Part shown: positions 1 through 7,560 of the stretch, piece by piece
How positions within the stretch are numbered: position 1 is the first letter of the stretch
Layout of the letters: every line of letters begins with the position of its first letter
Assembly: GCA_000245075.1 (NCBI GenBank)
Contig: JH599961.1
Span: 87,798-151,797 of the forward strand
Source of the DNA: Acetobacteraceae bacterium AT-5844
Lineage (GTDB): Bacteria > Pseudomonadota > Alphaproteobacteria > Acetobacterales > Acetobacteraceae
Direction of reading: 5' to 3'
Length of the DNA stretch: 64,000 nt
Notes under the pieces: model-generated
Database searches by the model: none
The model's input: the letters and a program-made list of their open reading frames with translations, nothing else
Told to the model about the DNA's origin: nothing
Made by a program: the position numbers and the translations under genes

Positions 1-9
1 TACAGTTCG

Positions 10-25
10 TTCAGTAATTTCTGAA
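10..25. promoter_or_regulatory. Inverted repeat, possible operator
   Basis: TTCAG-N6-CTGAA is a perfect 5-base-arm inverted repeat with the dyad spacing of LysR- or MarR-type operators. It lies about 145 bases before the chosen start of the molybdenum hydroxylase gene, in the only non-coding stretch at the window edge. Whether it controls that gene or an unseen gene to the left cannot be told. Confidence 0.25.
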
Positions 26-170
26 ATCACAGTAAGTGCTGACACCGCTCCTCGCAAGAGCGCTCCGGTGCCGTACCTGCGAAATGGGGCAGGGGGGGGT
101 CGCCTCAGCCCCGATATGCTTCTACGCTTTCCCTCAACGTTCCGTTCTCCCCCTGCCACGGAGAGGTCCC

Positions 171-2522
171 ATGCCGGATTCCCTGCCCCCTGATTCGAGC
201 CGCCTGAAATTCGGCATCGGCCAACCGGTGCCGCGCAACGAGGACCCTATCCTGCTGCAGGGCAAGGGCCGCTATACCGACGACCTGCAACTGCCCGGCC
301 AGCTCTGGTGCGTCATGGTGCGCAGCCCCTACGCGCACGGCACGCTGAACGGCATCGACATTTCCGCCGCGAAGGAAGTGCCGGGTGTCGTCGGCGTCTA
401 TACCGGTGCGGACCTCGCCGAATATGGCACGCTACACTGCATGATGCCGGCACCCGGCCTCACCGATATCCAGCGCCCCGTGCTGGCCATGGACAAGGTG
501 CGCTTCGTGGGCGACCCGATCGCCTTCGTGGTGGCCGAGACGAAGGAAGCCGCCAAGGACGGCGCCGAGGCCGTCTTCGCCGATATCGACCCGCTACCGG
601 CCGTCACGGAGGCCTCCGCCGCCGCCGCGCCGGACGCGCCGCTGCTCTATGACGACATCCCCGGCAACCAGGTCCAGGATTTCCACTTCGGCGACAGTGC
701 CAAGGTGGCGGAGGCCTTCGCCTCGGCCGCGCATGTCACGCGGCTGGACATCCGCAACAACCGCATCGTCGTCTGCGCCATGGAGCCCCGTAGCGCCATC
801 GGCGAATACGACCCGGAGAACGGCCGCTACACGCTGCATCTGGGCAGCCAGGGCGTGTTCGGCATGCGGGCCGCCATCGCCAAGGAACTGCTGAAGGTGC
901 CGGTGGAGCAACTGCGCATCCTCACCGGCCATGTCGGTGGCAGCTTCGGCATGAAGGCGGGCGCCTACCCGGAATATCTCTGCCTGCTGCACGCGGCGAA
1001 GGTGCTGGGCCGCCCGGTGAAATGGACCGATGAGCGCACAGGCAGCTTCCTTTCCGACTATCACGGCCGCGACCATGAGGTGAAAGCGGAGCTGGCCCTG
1101 GATGCCCAGGGTAAGTTCCTGGCCGTCCGGCTGACCGCCTTCGCCAATATCGGCGCCTATCTCAGCCCCGTGGGCCCGCTGATGGGTACCTCCGGCTTCA
1201 TGCGCAACGTGCAGAGCAACTACACCACCCCGCTCATCGAAATCGCCACCCGCAGCATCCTGACCAACACGCCGCCGGTCACCGCCTATCGCGGCGCTGG
1301 CCGGCCGGAAGGCAACTACTTCATGGAGCGGCTGATCGAGGCCGCGGCGCTGGAGATGGGTCTGGACGCGGTGGAGCTCCGCCGCCGCAACCACATCAAG
1401 GCAGACCAGTTCCCCTACGACGCCGCCTCCGGCAGCAAGTATGACGGTGGCGAGTTCACCGCGCTGATGGAAAAGGCACTAAACGCCGCCGACTGGCAGG
1501 GCTTCGAGGCTCGCAAGGCGGAGAGCAAGGCGCGCGGCAAGCTGCGTGGCCGTGGCATCGGCAACTTCCTGGAATGCACCGCGCCTCCGGCGAAGGAGAT
1601 GGGGGGGCTGCGCTTCAACGAGGACGGCACCGTCACCATCATCACCGGCACGCTGGACTACGGGCAGGGGCATTGGACGCCCTTCGCCCAGGTGCTGCAC
1701 CAGACGCTCGGGATCCCCTTCGATAAGATCAAGCTGCTGCAAGGCGATTCCGACAAGCTCATCGCTGGCGGCGGTACGGGTGGCTCGAAATCCCTGATGG
1801 CCTCCGGCGCCGCCATCGTCGAAGCCTCCGCCAAGGTGGTGGACAAGGCGCGCATCGCCGCCGCCCACATGCTGGAAGCCGCCGAGGCCGATATCGAGTT
1901 CGACCCCCATGCCGAAGGCGGTGGGCGCTTCAGCATCGCCGGCACCGACCGCGGCATCGGCATCATGCAACTCGCGGCGCAAATCCGGCAGGCCAGCGAC
2001 CTGCCGCCCGAGGTGCCGGATACGCTGGATGTCGACCATATCTTCGACCAGGCGCCGATGGCCTTCCCGAACGGTTGCCATGTCGTGGAGTTGGAAGTGG
2101 ACCCCGAGACCGGCGTCGTCCAATTCGACCGCTATGTCACCGTCAACGACTTCGGTACCATCGTGAACCCGATGCTGGTGCAGGGTCAGGCCCATGGCGG
2201 CATCGTGCAGGGCATCGGCCAGGCACTGATGGAGCGCACGAATTACAGCGAGGACGGCCAGTTCCTCTCCGGCTCCTATTCGGATTACGCCGTGCCCCGC
2301 GCGGTGGATGTGCCGAGCTTCGAGTTCATCAGCCATGGCGTGCCCGCCAAGACCAACCCGCTGGGTGTGAAGGGCTGCGGCGAGGCGGGTTGCGCCGGCT
2401 CCCTGCCAGCCGTCATGAACGCGCTGGTGGATGCGCTGAGTGAGTTCGGCGTGAAGCATATCGACATGCCCGCGACCCCCGAGGTCGTCTGGCGCGCCAT
2501 CCAGCAGCACCGTCAAGGATAA
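171..2522 (+). CDS. Molybdenum hydroxylase large subunit (xanthine dehydrogenase / form-II CoxL family)
   Basis: This is the molybdopterin-binding catalytic subunit of a cytoplasmic xanthine oxidase-family hydroxylase, 783 residues from the ATG at 171, which follows a GGAGAGG ribosome site; an ATG 45 codons upstream lacks one. An Ald_Xan_dh N-terminal domain (about residues 20-130) precedes the two molybdenum-binding domains. AYRGAGR begins at residue 372; this is the motif of form-II CoxL-like enzymes, unlike the AYxCSFR loop of true CO dehydrogenase. The likely catalytic glutamate is E738 in KGCGEAGCAGS. Substrate is therefore unlikely to be CO; aldehydes or N-heterocycles fit better. The FAD and 2Fe-2S subunits normally needed are not in view and may lie to the left. 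The next gene starts 6 bases downstream, so they are probably co-transcribed. Confidence 0.9.
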   Translation: MPDSLPPDSSRLKFGIGQPVPRNEDPILLQGKGRYTDDLQLPGQLWCVMVRSPYAHGTLNGIDISAAKEVPGVVGVYTGADLAEYGTLHCMMPAPGLTDIQRPVLAMDKVRFVGDPIAFVVAETKEAAKDGAEAVFADIDPLPAVTEASAAAAPDAPLLYDDIPGNQVQDFHFGDSAKVAEAFASAAHVTRLDIRNNRIVVCAMEPRSAIGEYDPENGRYTLHLGSQGVFGMRAAIAKELLKVPVEQLRILTGHVGGSFGMKAGAYPEYLCLLHAAKVLGRPVKWTDERTGSFLSDYHGRDHEVKAELALDAQGKFLAVRLTAFANIGAYLSPVGPLMGTSGFMRNVQSNYTTPLIEIATRSILTNTPPVTAYRGAGRPEGNYFMERLIEAAALEMGLDAVELRRRNHIKADQFPYDAASGSKYDGGEFTALMEKALNAADWQGFEARKAESKARGKLRGRGIGNFLECTAPPAKEMGGLRFNEDGTVTIITGTLDYGQGHWTPFAQVLHQTLGIPFDKIKLLQGDSDKLIAGGGTGGSKSLMASGAAIVEASAKVVDKARIAAAHMLEAAEADIEFDPHAEGGGRFSIAGTDRGIGIMQLAAQIRQASDLPPEVPDTLDVDHIFDQAPMAFPNGCHVVELEVDPETGVVQFDRYVTVNDFGTIVNPMLVQGQAHGGIVQGIGQALMERTNYSEDGQFLSGSYSDYAVPRAVDVPSFEFISHGVPAKTNPLGVKGCGEAGCAGSLPAVMNALVDALSEFGVKHIDMPATPEVVWRAIQQHRQG

Positions 2523-2528
2523 AGACTG

Positions 2529-2993
2529 ATGCCCAACCCGCCGACCGGCTTCGCTCCCGGCCTCACCCTCGCCAATGCCCAGAAGATCGTCGAGGTGGCT
2601 CTGGCCAAGGGGCGGGAGCTCGGCCTCGCACCGCTGACGGTGGTGGTGCTGGACCAGGCGGCGCAGCTGAAGGCCTCCGCCCGTGAGGACGGCGCCAGCC
2701 TGCTGCGGCCCGACATTGCCCATGGCAAGGCCTATGGCGCCATGGCCATGGGCTTCGGCGGTGCCGAGCTCGCCCGCCGCGCCGCCAAGATGCCAGCCTT
2801 CATGAACGCGCTGTCCGACCTCACGGGCGGCCGCGCCGTGCCGGTACAGGGCAGTGTGTTGGTGCGTGCGGCCGATGGCACCGTGCTCGGCGCCGTCGGC
2901 ATCTCTGGCGACACCTCGGACAAGGACGAGATCTGCGCGGTGGCGGGCATCGAGGCGACGGGCCTCGTGGCTGACACCGGCAATCCGGAGTAA
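2529..2993 (+). CDS. GlcG/HbpS family (DUF336) heme-binding-like protein
   Basis: The 154-residue protein begins LTLANAQKIVEVALAKGREL, typical of the GlcG/HbpS fold. The conserved MNALSDLTGGRAVPVQGSVL and GAVGISGDTSDKDE segments are present. Known members bind heme or corrinoid, or occur as orphan partners of oxidoreductases. It has no signal peptide, so it is presumably cytoplasmic. It starts 6 bases after the molybdenum hydroxylase stop and probably shares its transcript; members of this family often sit beside CoxL-like genes. The biochemical role here is not known. Confidence 0.85.
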   Translation: MPNPPTGFAPGLTLANAQKIVEVALAKGRELGLAPLTVVVLDQAAQLKASAREDGASLLRPDIAHGKAYGAMAMGFGGAELARRAAKMPAFMNALSDLTGGRAVPVQGSVLVRAADGTVLGAVGISGDTSDKDEICAVAGIEATGLVADTGNPE

Positions 2994-3051
2994 GTTTCGC
3001 TTCAGCGTAATGTCCCGCCCGGCCGGGGGGCGGCGGAGACGGACACACTGA

Positions 3052-3630
3052 ATGCTGTTTGCCCTGTATGAGTGGATCCTGCGCCTGGCGGCTCACCGCC
3101 GGGCCGGGCTCTGGCTGGCCGGCGTCTCCTTCGCGGAGAGCAGCTTCTTTCCCATTCCCCCGGATGCCATGCTGGTGCCCATGTGCCTGGCGCGGCCGGA
3201 TCGCGCCTGGCGCTACGCCACCATCTGCACCGTGGCATCCGTCCTGGGCGGGCTGCTCGGCTATGCCATCGGCTACTACCTGTTCGAGGCGGTGGCGCAG
3301 CCCATTCTCGCTGCTTATGGGCATGCAGAGGCGTTGCAAAGCTTCCGGGAATGGTTCGCCCGCTGGGGCGCCGCTGTCATCCTCATCAAGGGGCTGACAC
3401 CAATCCCTTTCAAGATCGTCACCATCGGCGCAGGCGCCGCGGCGTTCGACCCCTTTCTCTTCCTCGCCACCGCCGCCATCACGCGCGGTGCGCGCTTCTT
3501 CCTGCTGGCGGCGCTGCTGCTGCGCTATGGCGCGCCAATCCGCGAATTCATCGAGAAGAGGCTGACCCTGATCACCACCGTGGCTGCGGTGGCGATCATC
3601 GGCGGCTTCCTCACCCTGCGTTATCTGTGA
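3052..3630 (+). CDS. DedA/YqaA-type inner-membrane protein (VTT domain)
   Basis: A 192-residue polytopic membrane protein. The amphipathic re-entrant segment SFAESSFFPIPPDAMLVPM near residues 27-45 carries the E-x-x-x-P-x-P signature of the VTT/DedA fold, and a second one occurs at KGLTPIPFKIVTIGAGAAAF. About four further hydrophobic segments follow, ending with a transmembrane helix at the C-terminus. DedA-superfamily proteins are linked to lipid scrambling, membrane homeostasis and proton-dependent transport; the YqaA branch is poorly characterised. It starts 58 bases after the preceding gene and faces the convergent PhnA-like gene only 9 bases away. Confidence 0.85.
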   Translation: MLFALYEWILRLAAHRRAGLWLAGVSFAESSFFPIPPDAMLVPMCLARPDRAWRYATICTVASVLGGLLGYAIGYYLFEAVAQPILAAYGHAEALQSFREWFARWGAAVILIKGLTPIPFKIVTIGAGAAAFDPFLFLATAAITRGARFFLLAALLLRYGAPIREFIEKRLTLITTVAAVAIIGGFLTLRYL

Positions 3631-3639
3631 GGCCGGGCT

Positions 3640-3948
3640 TTAGCGCTTCCGCACGAATTCGGTGCGCAGGACAAGGCCTTTGATGGTGTCGTGCCGGCAG
3701 TCGATCTCTTCCTCATTGTCGGTGAGGCGGATGGAGCGGATCACGGTACCCTGCTTCAGCGTCTGGCTGGTGCCCTTCACCTTCAGGTCCTTGATCAGGG
3801 TGACGGAATCCCCATCGGCCAGCACATTGCCCGCCGCATCCCGCACCACACGCTGCTTGGCCTGGGCGGCCGCAGCGGCCATTTCAGAGGCCGACCGCCA
3901 TTCACCGGTCGCTTCGTCATAGACATATTCGTCGTTATCGCCGGCCAT
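3640..3948 (-). CDS. PhnA/YjdM-domain protein lacking the zinc-ribbon cysteines
   Basis: The protein has 102 residues from the ATG at 3948, placed 5 bases after a GGAGG; an ATG four codons further out is less well placed. The C-terminal two thirds (VVRDAAGNVLADGDSVTLIK, then VKGTSQTLKQGTVIRSIRL) match the PhnA domain of E. coli YjdM, a small beta-barrel domain unrelated to phosphonoacetate hydrolase. The N-terminal CxxC...CxxC zinc ribbon of YjdM is degenerate here: EYVYDEATGEW remains without cysteines. The only cysteine is near the C-terminus (IDCRHD). The biological role of the family is uncertain. It sits after bcp on the same strand but beyond bcp's terminator. Confidence 0.75.
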   Translation of the reverse strand: MAGDNDEYVYDEATGEWRSASEMAAAAAQAKQRVVRDAAGNVLADGDSVTLIKDLKVKGTSQTLKQGTVIRSIRLTDNEEEIDCRHDTIKGLVLRTEFVRKR

Positions 3949-3962
3949 CTGGGCCTCCATTC

Positions 3963-3998
3963 AAAAAAAGGCCCGCCGGCTGGTTTCAGCGGCGGGCG
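3963..3998 (-). terminator. Rho-independent terminator of bcp
   Basis: Read on the reverse strand, an 8-base-pair GC stem (GCCCGCCG/CGGCGGGC, with an 11-base loop) is followed by seven T residues. It lies 58 bases after the bcp stop and ends the glnE-bcp transcript before the PhnA-like gene. Confidence 0.85.
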
Positions 3999-4055
3999 TT
4001 CGTGGCGTTCCGGTTCGTGCCACGCGGGCGGGGGCCGCACCTGTGGCGGGAAGCT

Positions 4056-4523
4056 TCAGCCGAGGGCCTGGGCGGCCTTCAGCACATCCTTGGCGTGGCC
4101 GGGCACCTTCACCTTGCGCCAGATCTTCGCCACCTTGCCGTCCTTGTCGATCAGGAAGGTCGCGCGGTCCATGCCCATGTACTTGCGGCCATACATCGAC
4201 TTCTCGACCCAGGTGCCATAGGCCTCGGCCGTCGTCTTCTCCGCATCAGAAGCCAGCGGGAAGGTCAGGCTGTACTTTTCCGCGAACTTCTCGATGGGCT
4301 TCATCGGGTCGGGCGACACGCCAATCACATCCAGGCCGAGGCCGCCCAGCGCTGGCAGCGCCTCCTGGAAATCGCAAGCCTCCTTGGTGCAGCCGGAGGT
4401 ATCGGCCTTCGGGTAGAAGTACAGAATGAAGGGCTTGCCCTTCATGGCCGCCAGCGAAACGCTCCGCCCGCCGCTGGCCGGCAGTTCGAACGCCGGTGCC
4501 GGCGCGCCTTCCTCGATGCTCAT
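4056..4523 (-). CDS. bcp: Thioredoxin-dependent thiol peroxidase (peroxiredoxin BCP)
   Basis: This 155-residue atypical 2-Cys peroxiredoxin reduces H2O2 and alkyl or lipid hydroperoxides with electrons from thioredoxin. The family signature is FYPKADTSGCTKEACDFQ, giving peroxidatic C45 and resolving C50 in the BCP-type C-x4-C arrangement. The thioredoxin-fold core covers most of the chain (GVSPDPMKPIEKFAEKY, then ATFLIDKDGKVAKIWR). The ATG overlaps the glnE stop codon in an ATGA, so translation of the two is coupled. The pairing links nitrogen-assimilation control and peroxide defence only by co-transcription; no functional link is claimed. Confidence 0.95.
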   Translation of the reverse strand: MSIEEGAPAPAFELPASGGRSVSLAAMKGKPFILYFYPKADTSGCTKEACDFQEALPALGGLGLDVIGVSPDPMKPIEKFAEKYSLTFPLASDAEKTTAEAYGTWVEKSMYGRKYMGMDRATFLIDKDGKVAKIWRKVKVPGHAKDVLKAAQALG

Positions 4524-7492
4524 CCTGTCGCTCCGTTGGTGTCCAGCCTGCCCAGATGCCGCTCAAACAAAGCGCGGACCTGGGCGGCCCGTTCCTGCAT
4601 CTGTGCGTGGAAATCCGGCAGGTCAACCGAAGGCCGGTCCAACAGGGGGCCGGTCACGCGCAACAGGGCGGCGGCGGTGGCGGCGGGCAGGGTGGGTTCC
4701 TTCCACCGGCCCACCGTCAGCCGCAGCAGGCTCAGCGTGGTGCGCCAGAGCCGGTCCGCCGCGATCAATGCCTCCGCGTCCTGCTTGGGCAGAATGCCCG
4801 CGCGGCCGAGATTGGTAAGAGCCACACGTGTCGTCGGCGCCAGGATTGCGGGCTTACGGTCGCAATGCGCCAGTTGCAGCGCCTGGGCGATGAACTCCAC
4901 CTCGATCAACCCACCCGGCATCGCCTTGACATCGAAGGGCCCCTCCGCCGGCAGGTCCCTGAGCATCCGCGCCCGCATGGTGACGGCATCGGCCACGGCC
5001 TCCGGCCCCGCATGCTCCATCAGCGCCGTCCTGATGGCAGCGCCAATGCGCCTGCGCAGCGCGGCCGGGCCCGCGACGCAGCGGGCGCGGGTCAGTGCCA
5101 TGCGCTCCCACGTCCAGGCATTCTCCGCGTGGTAACGCTCGAAGGCGGAGAGGGAGGTTGCCACAGGCCCTTTATTGCCGCTGGGCCGCAGGCGCATATC
5201 CACCTCGTACAGTTTGCCCTCGGCGCCGGGCGAGGTGATGGCCCCCACCACCTGCTGCGCCAGCCGGCTGAAATAGGTACTGGCGGGCAGGGCGCGCGGG
5301 CCGCCTCTGCTTTCCGCGGCCTCTTCCGGGTGATCATAGATCAGCACGAGGTCGAGGTCCGAACCGGGCAGCATCTCCCGCCCACCCAGCTTGCCGAGCG
5401 CCACCACCGCCAGGGCCCCGCCCTTCACCTTGCCGAAGCGGGCGGCGAACTCAGTCTGCACGTAAGGCAACAGAGCGTCGATCGCGCCGTCGGCCAGGTC
5501 GCTGCGGGCACGGCCGGCGGCATCGGCGTCGACAATGCCCTCCAGCGCAGCCGCGTCGATCTCGAACTTCCCTTCAGTGACAAGCCGCCGCGCGCCTTCC
5601 AAAGCTTCCTCGAAATGACGGGATTGCTTGACGAGAGCGGGCAGACAGGCGCTCGCTCCATCCAAAGCATCACCTGCCAGCAACCCGTCGAGCGACGCGG
5701 GGTTCAGGGCAAGGTGGTCCGCCAGGGCAGGAGCCGCACCGAGAATGCCGGCGACGCGCGCCAGCAAGGCCGGGTTGCGCTGGAACAGCGAGAGCATCTG
5801 CACGCCCGCCTGCAGCCGGGAGAGCACGGCGTCAAAGCGGGCGAAGGCGGCATCCGGTTCCCGCTGCCGCGCCAGCGCTGCCAGGAGCTGCGGCATCAAG
5901 GCCCGTAGCAGATTTCTGGCCCGTTCCGTCCGCGTGGCACGGGTCTGCCCCTGGTACCAGTTGCGGACGATGCCGGCGATGTGGGCCGGATTCGCAAACC
6001 CCATGGCAGCCAGCGCCGCCAGGGTCTCCGGCTCATCCCTGTTGCCCTCGAAGTTCAGGCGGCTGTCCGGGGCATCCTCCGGCGCCTCTGCCGGCAATTG
6101 CGCGCCGGCTTCGAAGAGTTGCGTGTAATGGCGCTCCACCCGGGACAGATGCCGCAACAGGGCGGCCTCGAAGGAAGCGGCCTCCGGGAAGCCCATGAAG
6201 CTCGCGATCCGCGCCAGGCCACCGGCATCTTCGGGCAATTGCTGGGTCTGGCGGTCCGCGACCATCTGCAACCGGTGCTCGACGTCGCGCAGGAAAACAT
6301 AGGCATCGGCCAGGTCGGCAGCGGTGCGGCGGTCGATGCGCCCGGCACCGGCCAGGGCTGCCAGCGCACCCAGAGTCGTGGGGTCTCGCAGCCCAGGGTC
6401 GCGTCCGGCCCAGATGAGCTGCAGCACCTGTACGGTGAACTCGATCTCGCGGATACCGCCACGGCCCAGCTTCACATTGTGGCCAGGAACCTGCACCTCG
6501 TCATGGGCACCCCGCGCGCCATGGGCCGCATGGATCTGCCGCTTGATGGCGTGGATATCCGCCATCATCGCGAAATCCAGGTGCCGCCGCCAGATGAAGG
6601 GCCGGATCTCACCCAGGAAGGCCTCGCCCGCCGCGCGGTCGCCGCCCACTGGCCGCGCCTTGATCATCGCCGCGCGTTCCCAGTTCTGCCCGGTCGACTC
6701 ATAATAGGTGATGGCCGTCGCCAGGCTGACCGCCAGCGGCGTCGCCGCCGGGTCCGGCCGCAGGCGCAGATCGGTGCGGAACACATAGCCATCGGCCGTG
6801 CGCTCCTCCATGAGGCGCACGAGATCGCGCGCAATCCGAACATAGAGCGCGCTGGCGCGCTCGGTGTGGTACGCTGCCGCCTCCGGGTCGTAGAGGACCA
6901 TCAGGTCGATGTCGGAGGAGTAGTTGAGTTCGCGTGCCCCAAGCTTGCCCATGCCGAGTATGATGAGACCCGACCCCTTCGCGACCACCTTCGGATCCCG
7001 CGCTCCGGCCCGCGGCAGGCGCAACTCTCCTCGCGCGGCGGCCTCGCGCAGCAAATGGGCACAGGCGTAGTCGATTGCTGCTTCCGCCAAGGCCGAAAGA
7101 GCGCCCGTCACCCTGTCCAGCGGCCATTGCTTCGTGAGATCCGCCGCTGCGATGATCAGCGCCGCCTGCCGCTTGGCTTGCCGCAGCAGGGCGGCAACGG
7201 CCGGGCGCGCCGCATCCGGGTCGGCCCGCCCCAACGGGTCCAGCGCCAGGGCGAAGGCGGCCTCCGCGCCCCGCTCGGCAAAGCGCAGCAGCGTGGCGCT
7301 CTCCCGCTCCGCCAGATCCGCGAGGTACGGGCTGTGACCGCCCAGCGCCTCCAGCAACGCCTTGCCGCCGACGCTTTCCGCGAAGGCGCTCTCCTGCGCC
7401 CCTTTGGCGGCGAAGGCTTCGAGGGTTCGCGCCGCCGCCTCCATGTCGAAGGGGCGCGGCAACCGGGTAAGGTCGGGCAGGGCGTCGGGCAT
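4520..7492 (-). CDS. glnE: Bifunctional glutamine synthetase adenylyltransferase/deadenylylase
   Basis: This 990-residue protein adds AMP to, or removes it from, the regulatory tyrosine of glutamine synthetase subunits in response to PII proteins and glutamine. There are two nucleotidyltransferase domains. The N-terminal deadenylylase carries SSDIDLMVLYD near residue 195, and the C-terminal adenylylase carries GSDLDLVLIYD near residue 710. Each shows the DxD metal-binding pattern. A GlnD-like PII-uridylyltransferase helical domain follows each (VKLGRGGIREIEF and AMPGGLIEVEF are conserved). The start is the ATG at 7492; a longer reading would overlap the divergent gene. Length is normal for the family. 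Confidence 0.95.
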   Translation of the reverse strand: MPDALPDLTRLPRPFDMEAAARTLEAFAAKGAQESAFAESVGGKALLEALGGHSPYLADLAERESATLLRFAERGAEAAFALALDPLGRADPDAARPAVAALLRQAKRQAALIIAAADLTKQWPLDRVTGALSALAEAAIDYACAHLLREAAARGELRLPRAGARDPKVVAKGSGLIILGMGKLGARELNYSSDIDLMVLYDPEAAAYHTERASALYVRIARDLVRLMEERTADGYVFRTDLRLRPDPAATPLAVSLATAITYYESTGQNWERAAMIKARPVGGDRAAGEAFLGEIRPFIWRRHLDFAMMADIHAIKRQIHAAHGARGAHDEVQVPGHNVKLGRGGIREIEFTVQVLQLIWAGRDPGLRDPTTLGALAALAGAGRIDRRTAADLADAYVFLRDVEHRLQMVADRQTQQLPEDAGGLARIASFMGFPEAASFEAALLRHLSRVERHYTQLFEAGAQLPAEAPEDAPDSRLNFEGNRDEPETLAALAAMGFANPAHIAGIVRNWYQGQTRATRTERARNLLRALMPQLLAALARQREPDAAFARFDAVLSRLQAGVQMLSLFQRNPALLARVAGILGAAPALADHLALNPASLDGLLAGDALDGASACLPALVKQSRHFEEALEGARRLVTEGKFEIDAAALEGIVDADAAGRARSDLADGAIDALLPYVQTEFAARFGKVKGGALAVVALGKLGGREMLPGSDLDLVLIYDHPEEAAESRGGPRALPASTYFSRLAQQVVGAITSPGAEGKLYEVDMRLRPSGNKGPVATSLSAFERYHAENAWTWERMALTRARCVAGPAALRRRIGAAIRTALMEHAGPEAVADAVTMRARMLRDLPAEGPFDVKAMPGGLIEVEFIAQALQLAHCDRKPAILAPTTRVALTNLGRAGILPKQDAEALIAADRLWRTTLSLLRLTVGRWKEPTLPAATAAALLRVTGPLLDRPSVDLPDFHAQMQERAAQVRALFERHLGRLDTNGATG

Positions 7493-7560
7493 GATGGTGG
7501 AGCCAATCCATGCCGGGCATGAGCGGTCAAGCCCTTCGTATGGGAGGACGCGCATGCGGA

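Noticed and set aside
36..170. N-terminal extension of the molybdenum hydroxylase by 45 codons
   Set aside because: The extension is arginine/cysteine-rich with no similarity to the family, and the ATG at 171 has a clear ribosome site.
5981..7522. A 513-codon open frame on the forward strand opposite glnE
   Set aside because: It is antisense to a complete, motif-bearing glnE and its translation is rich in R, H, Q and G with no recognisable fold, typical of mirror frames in GC-rich DNA.
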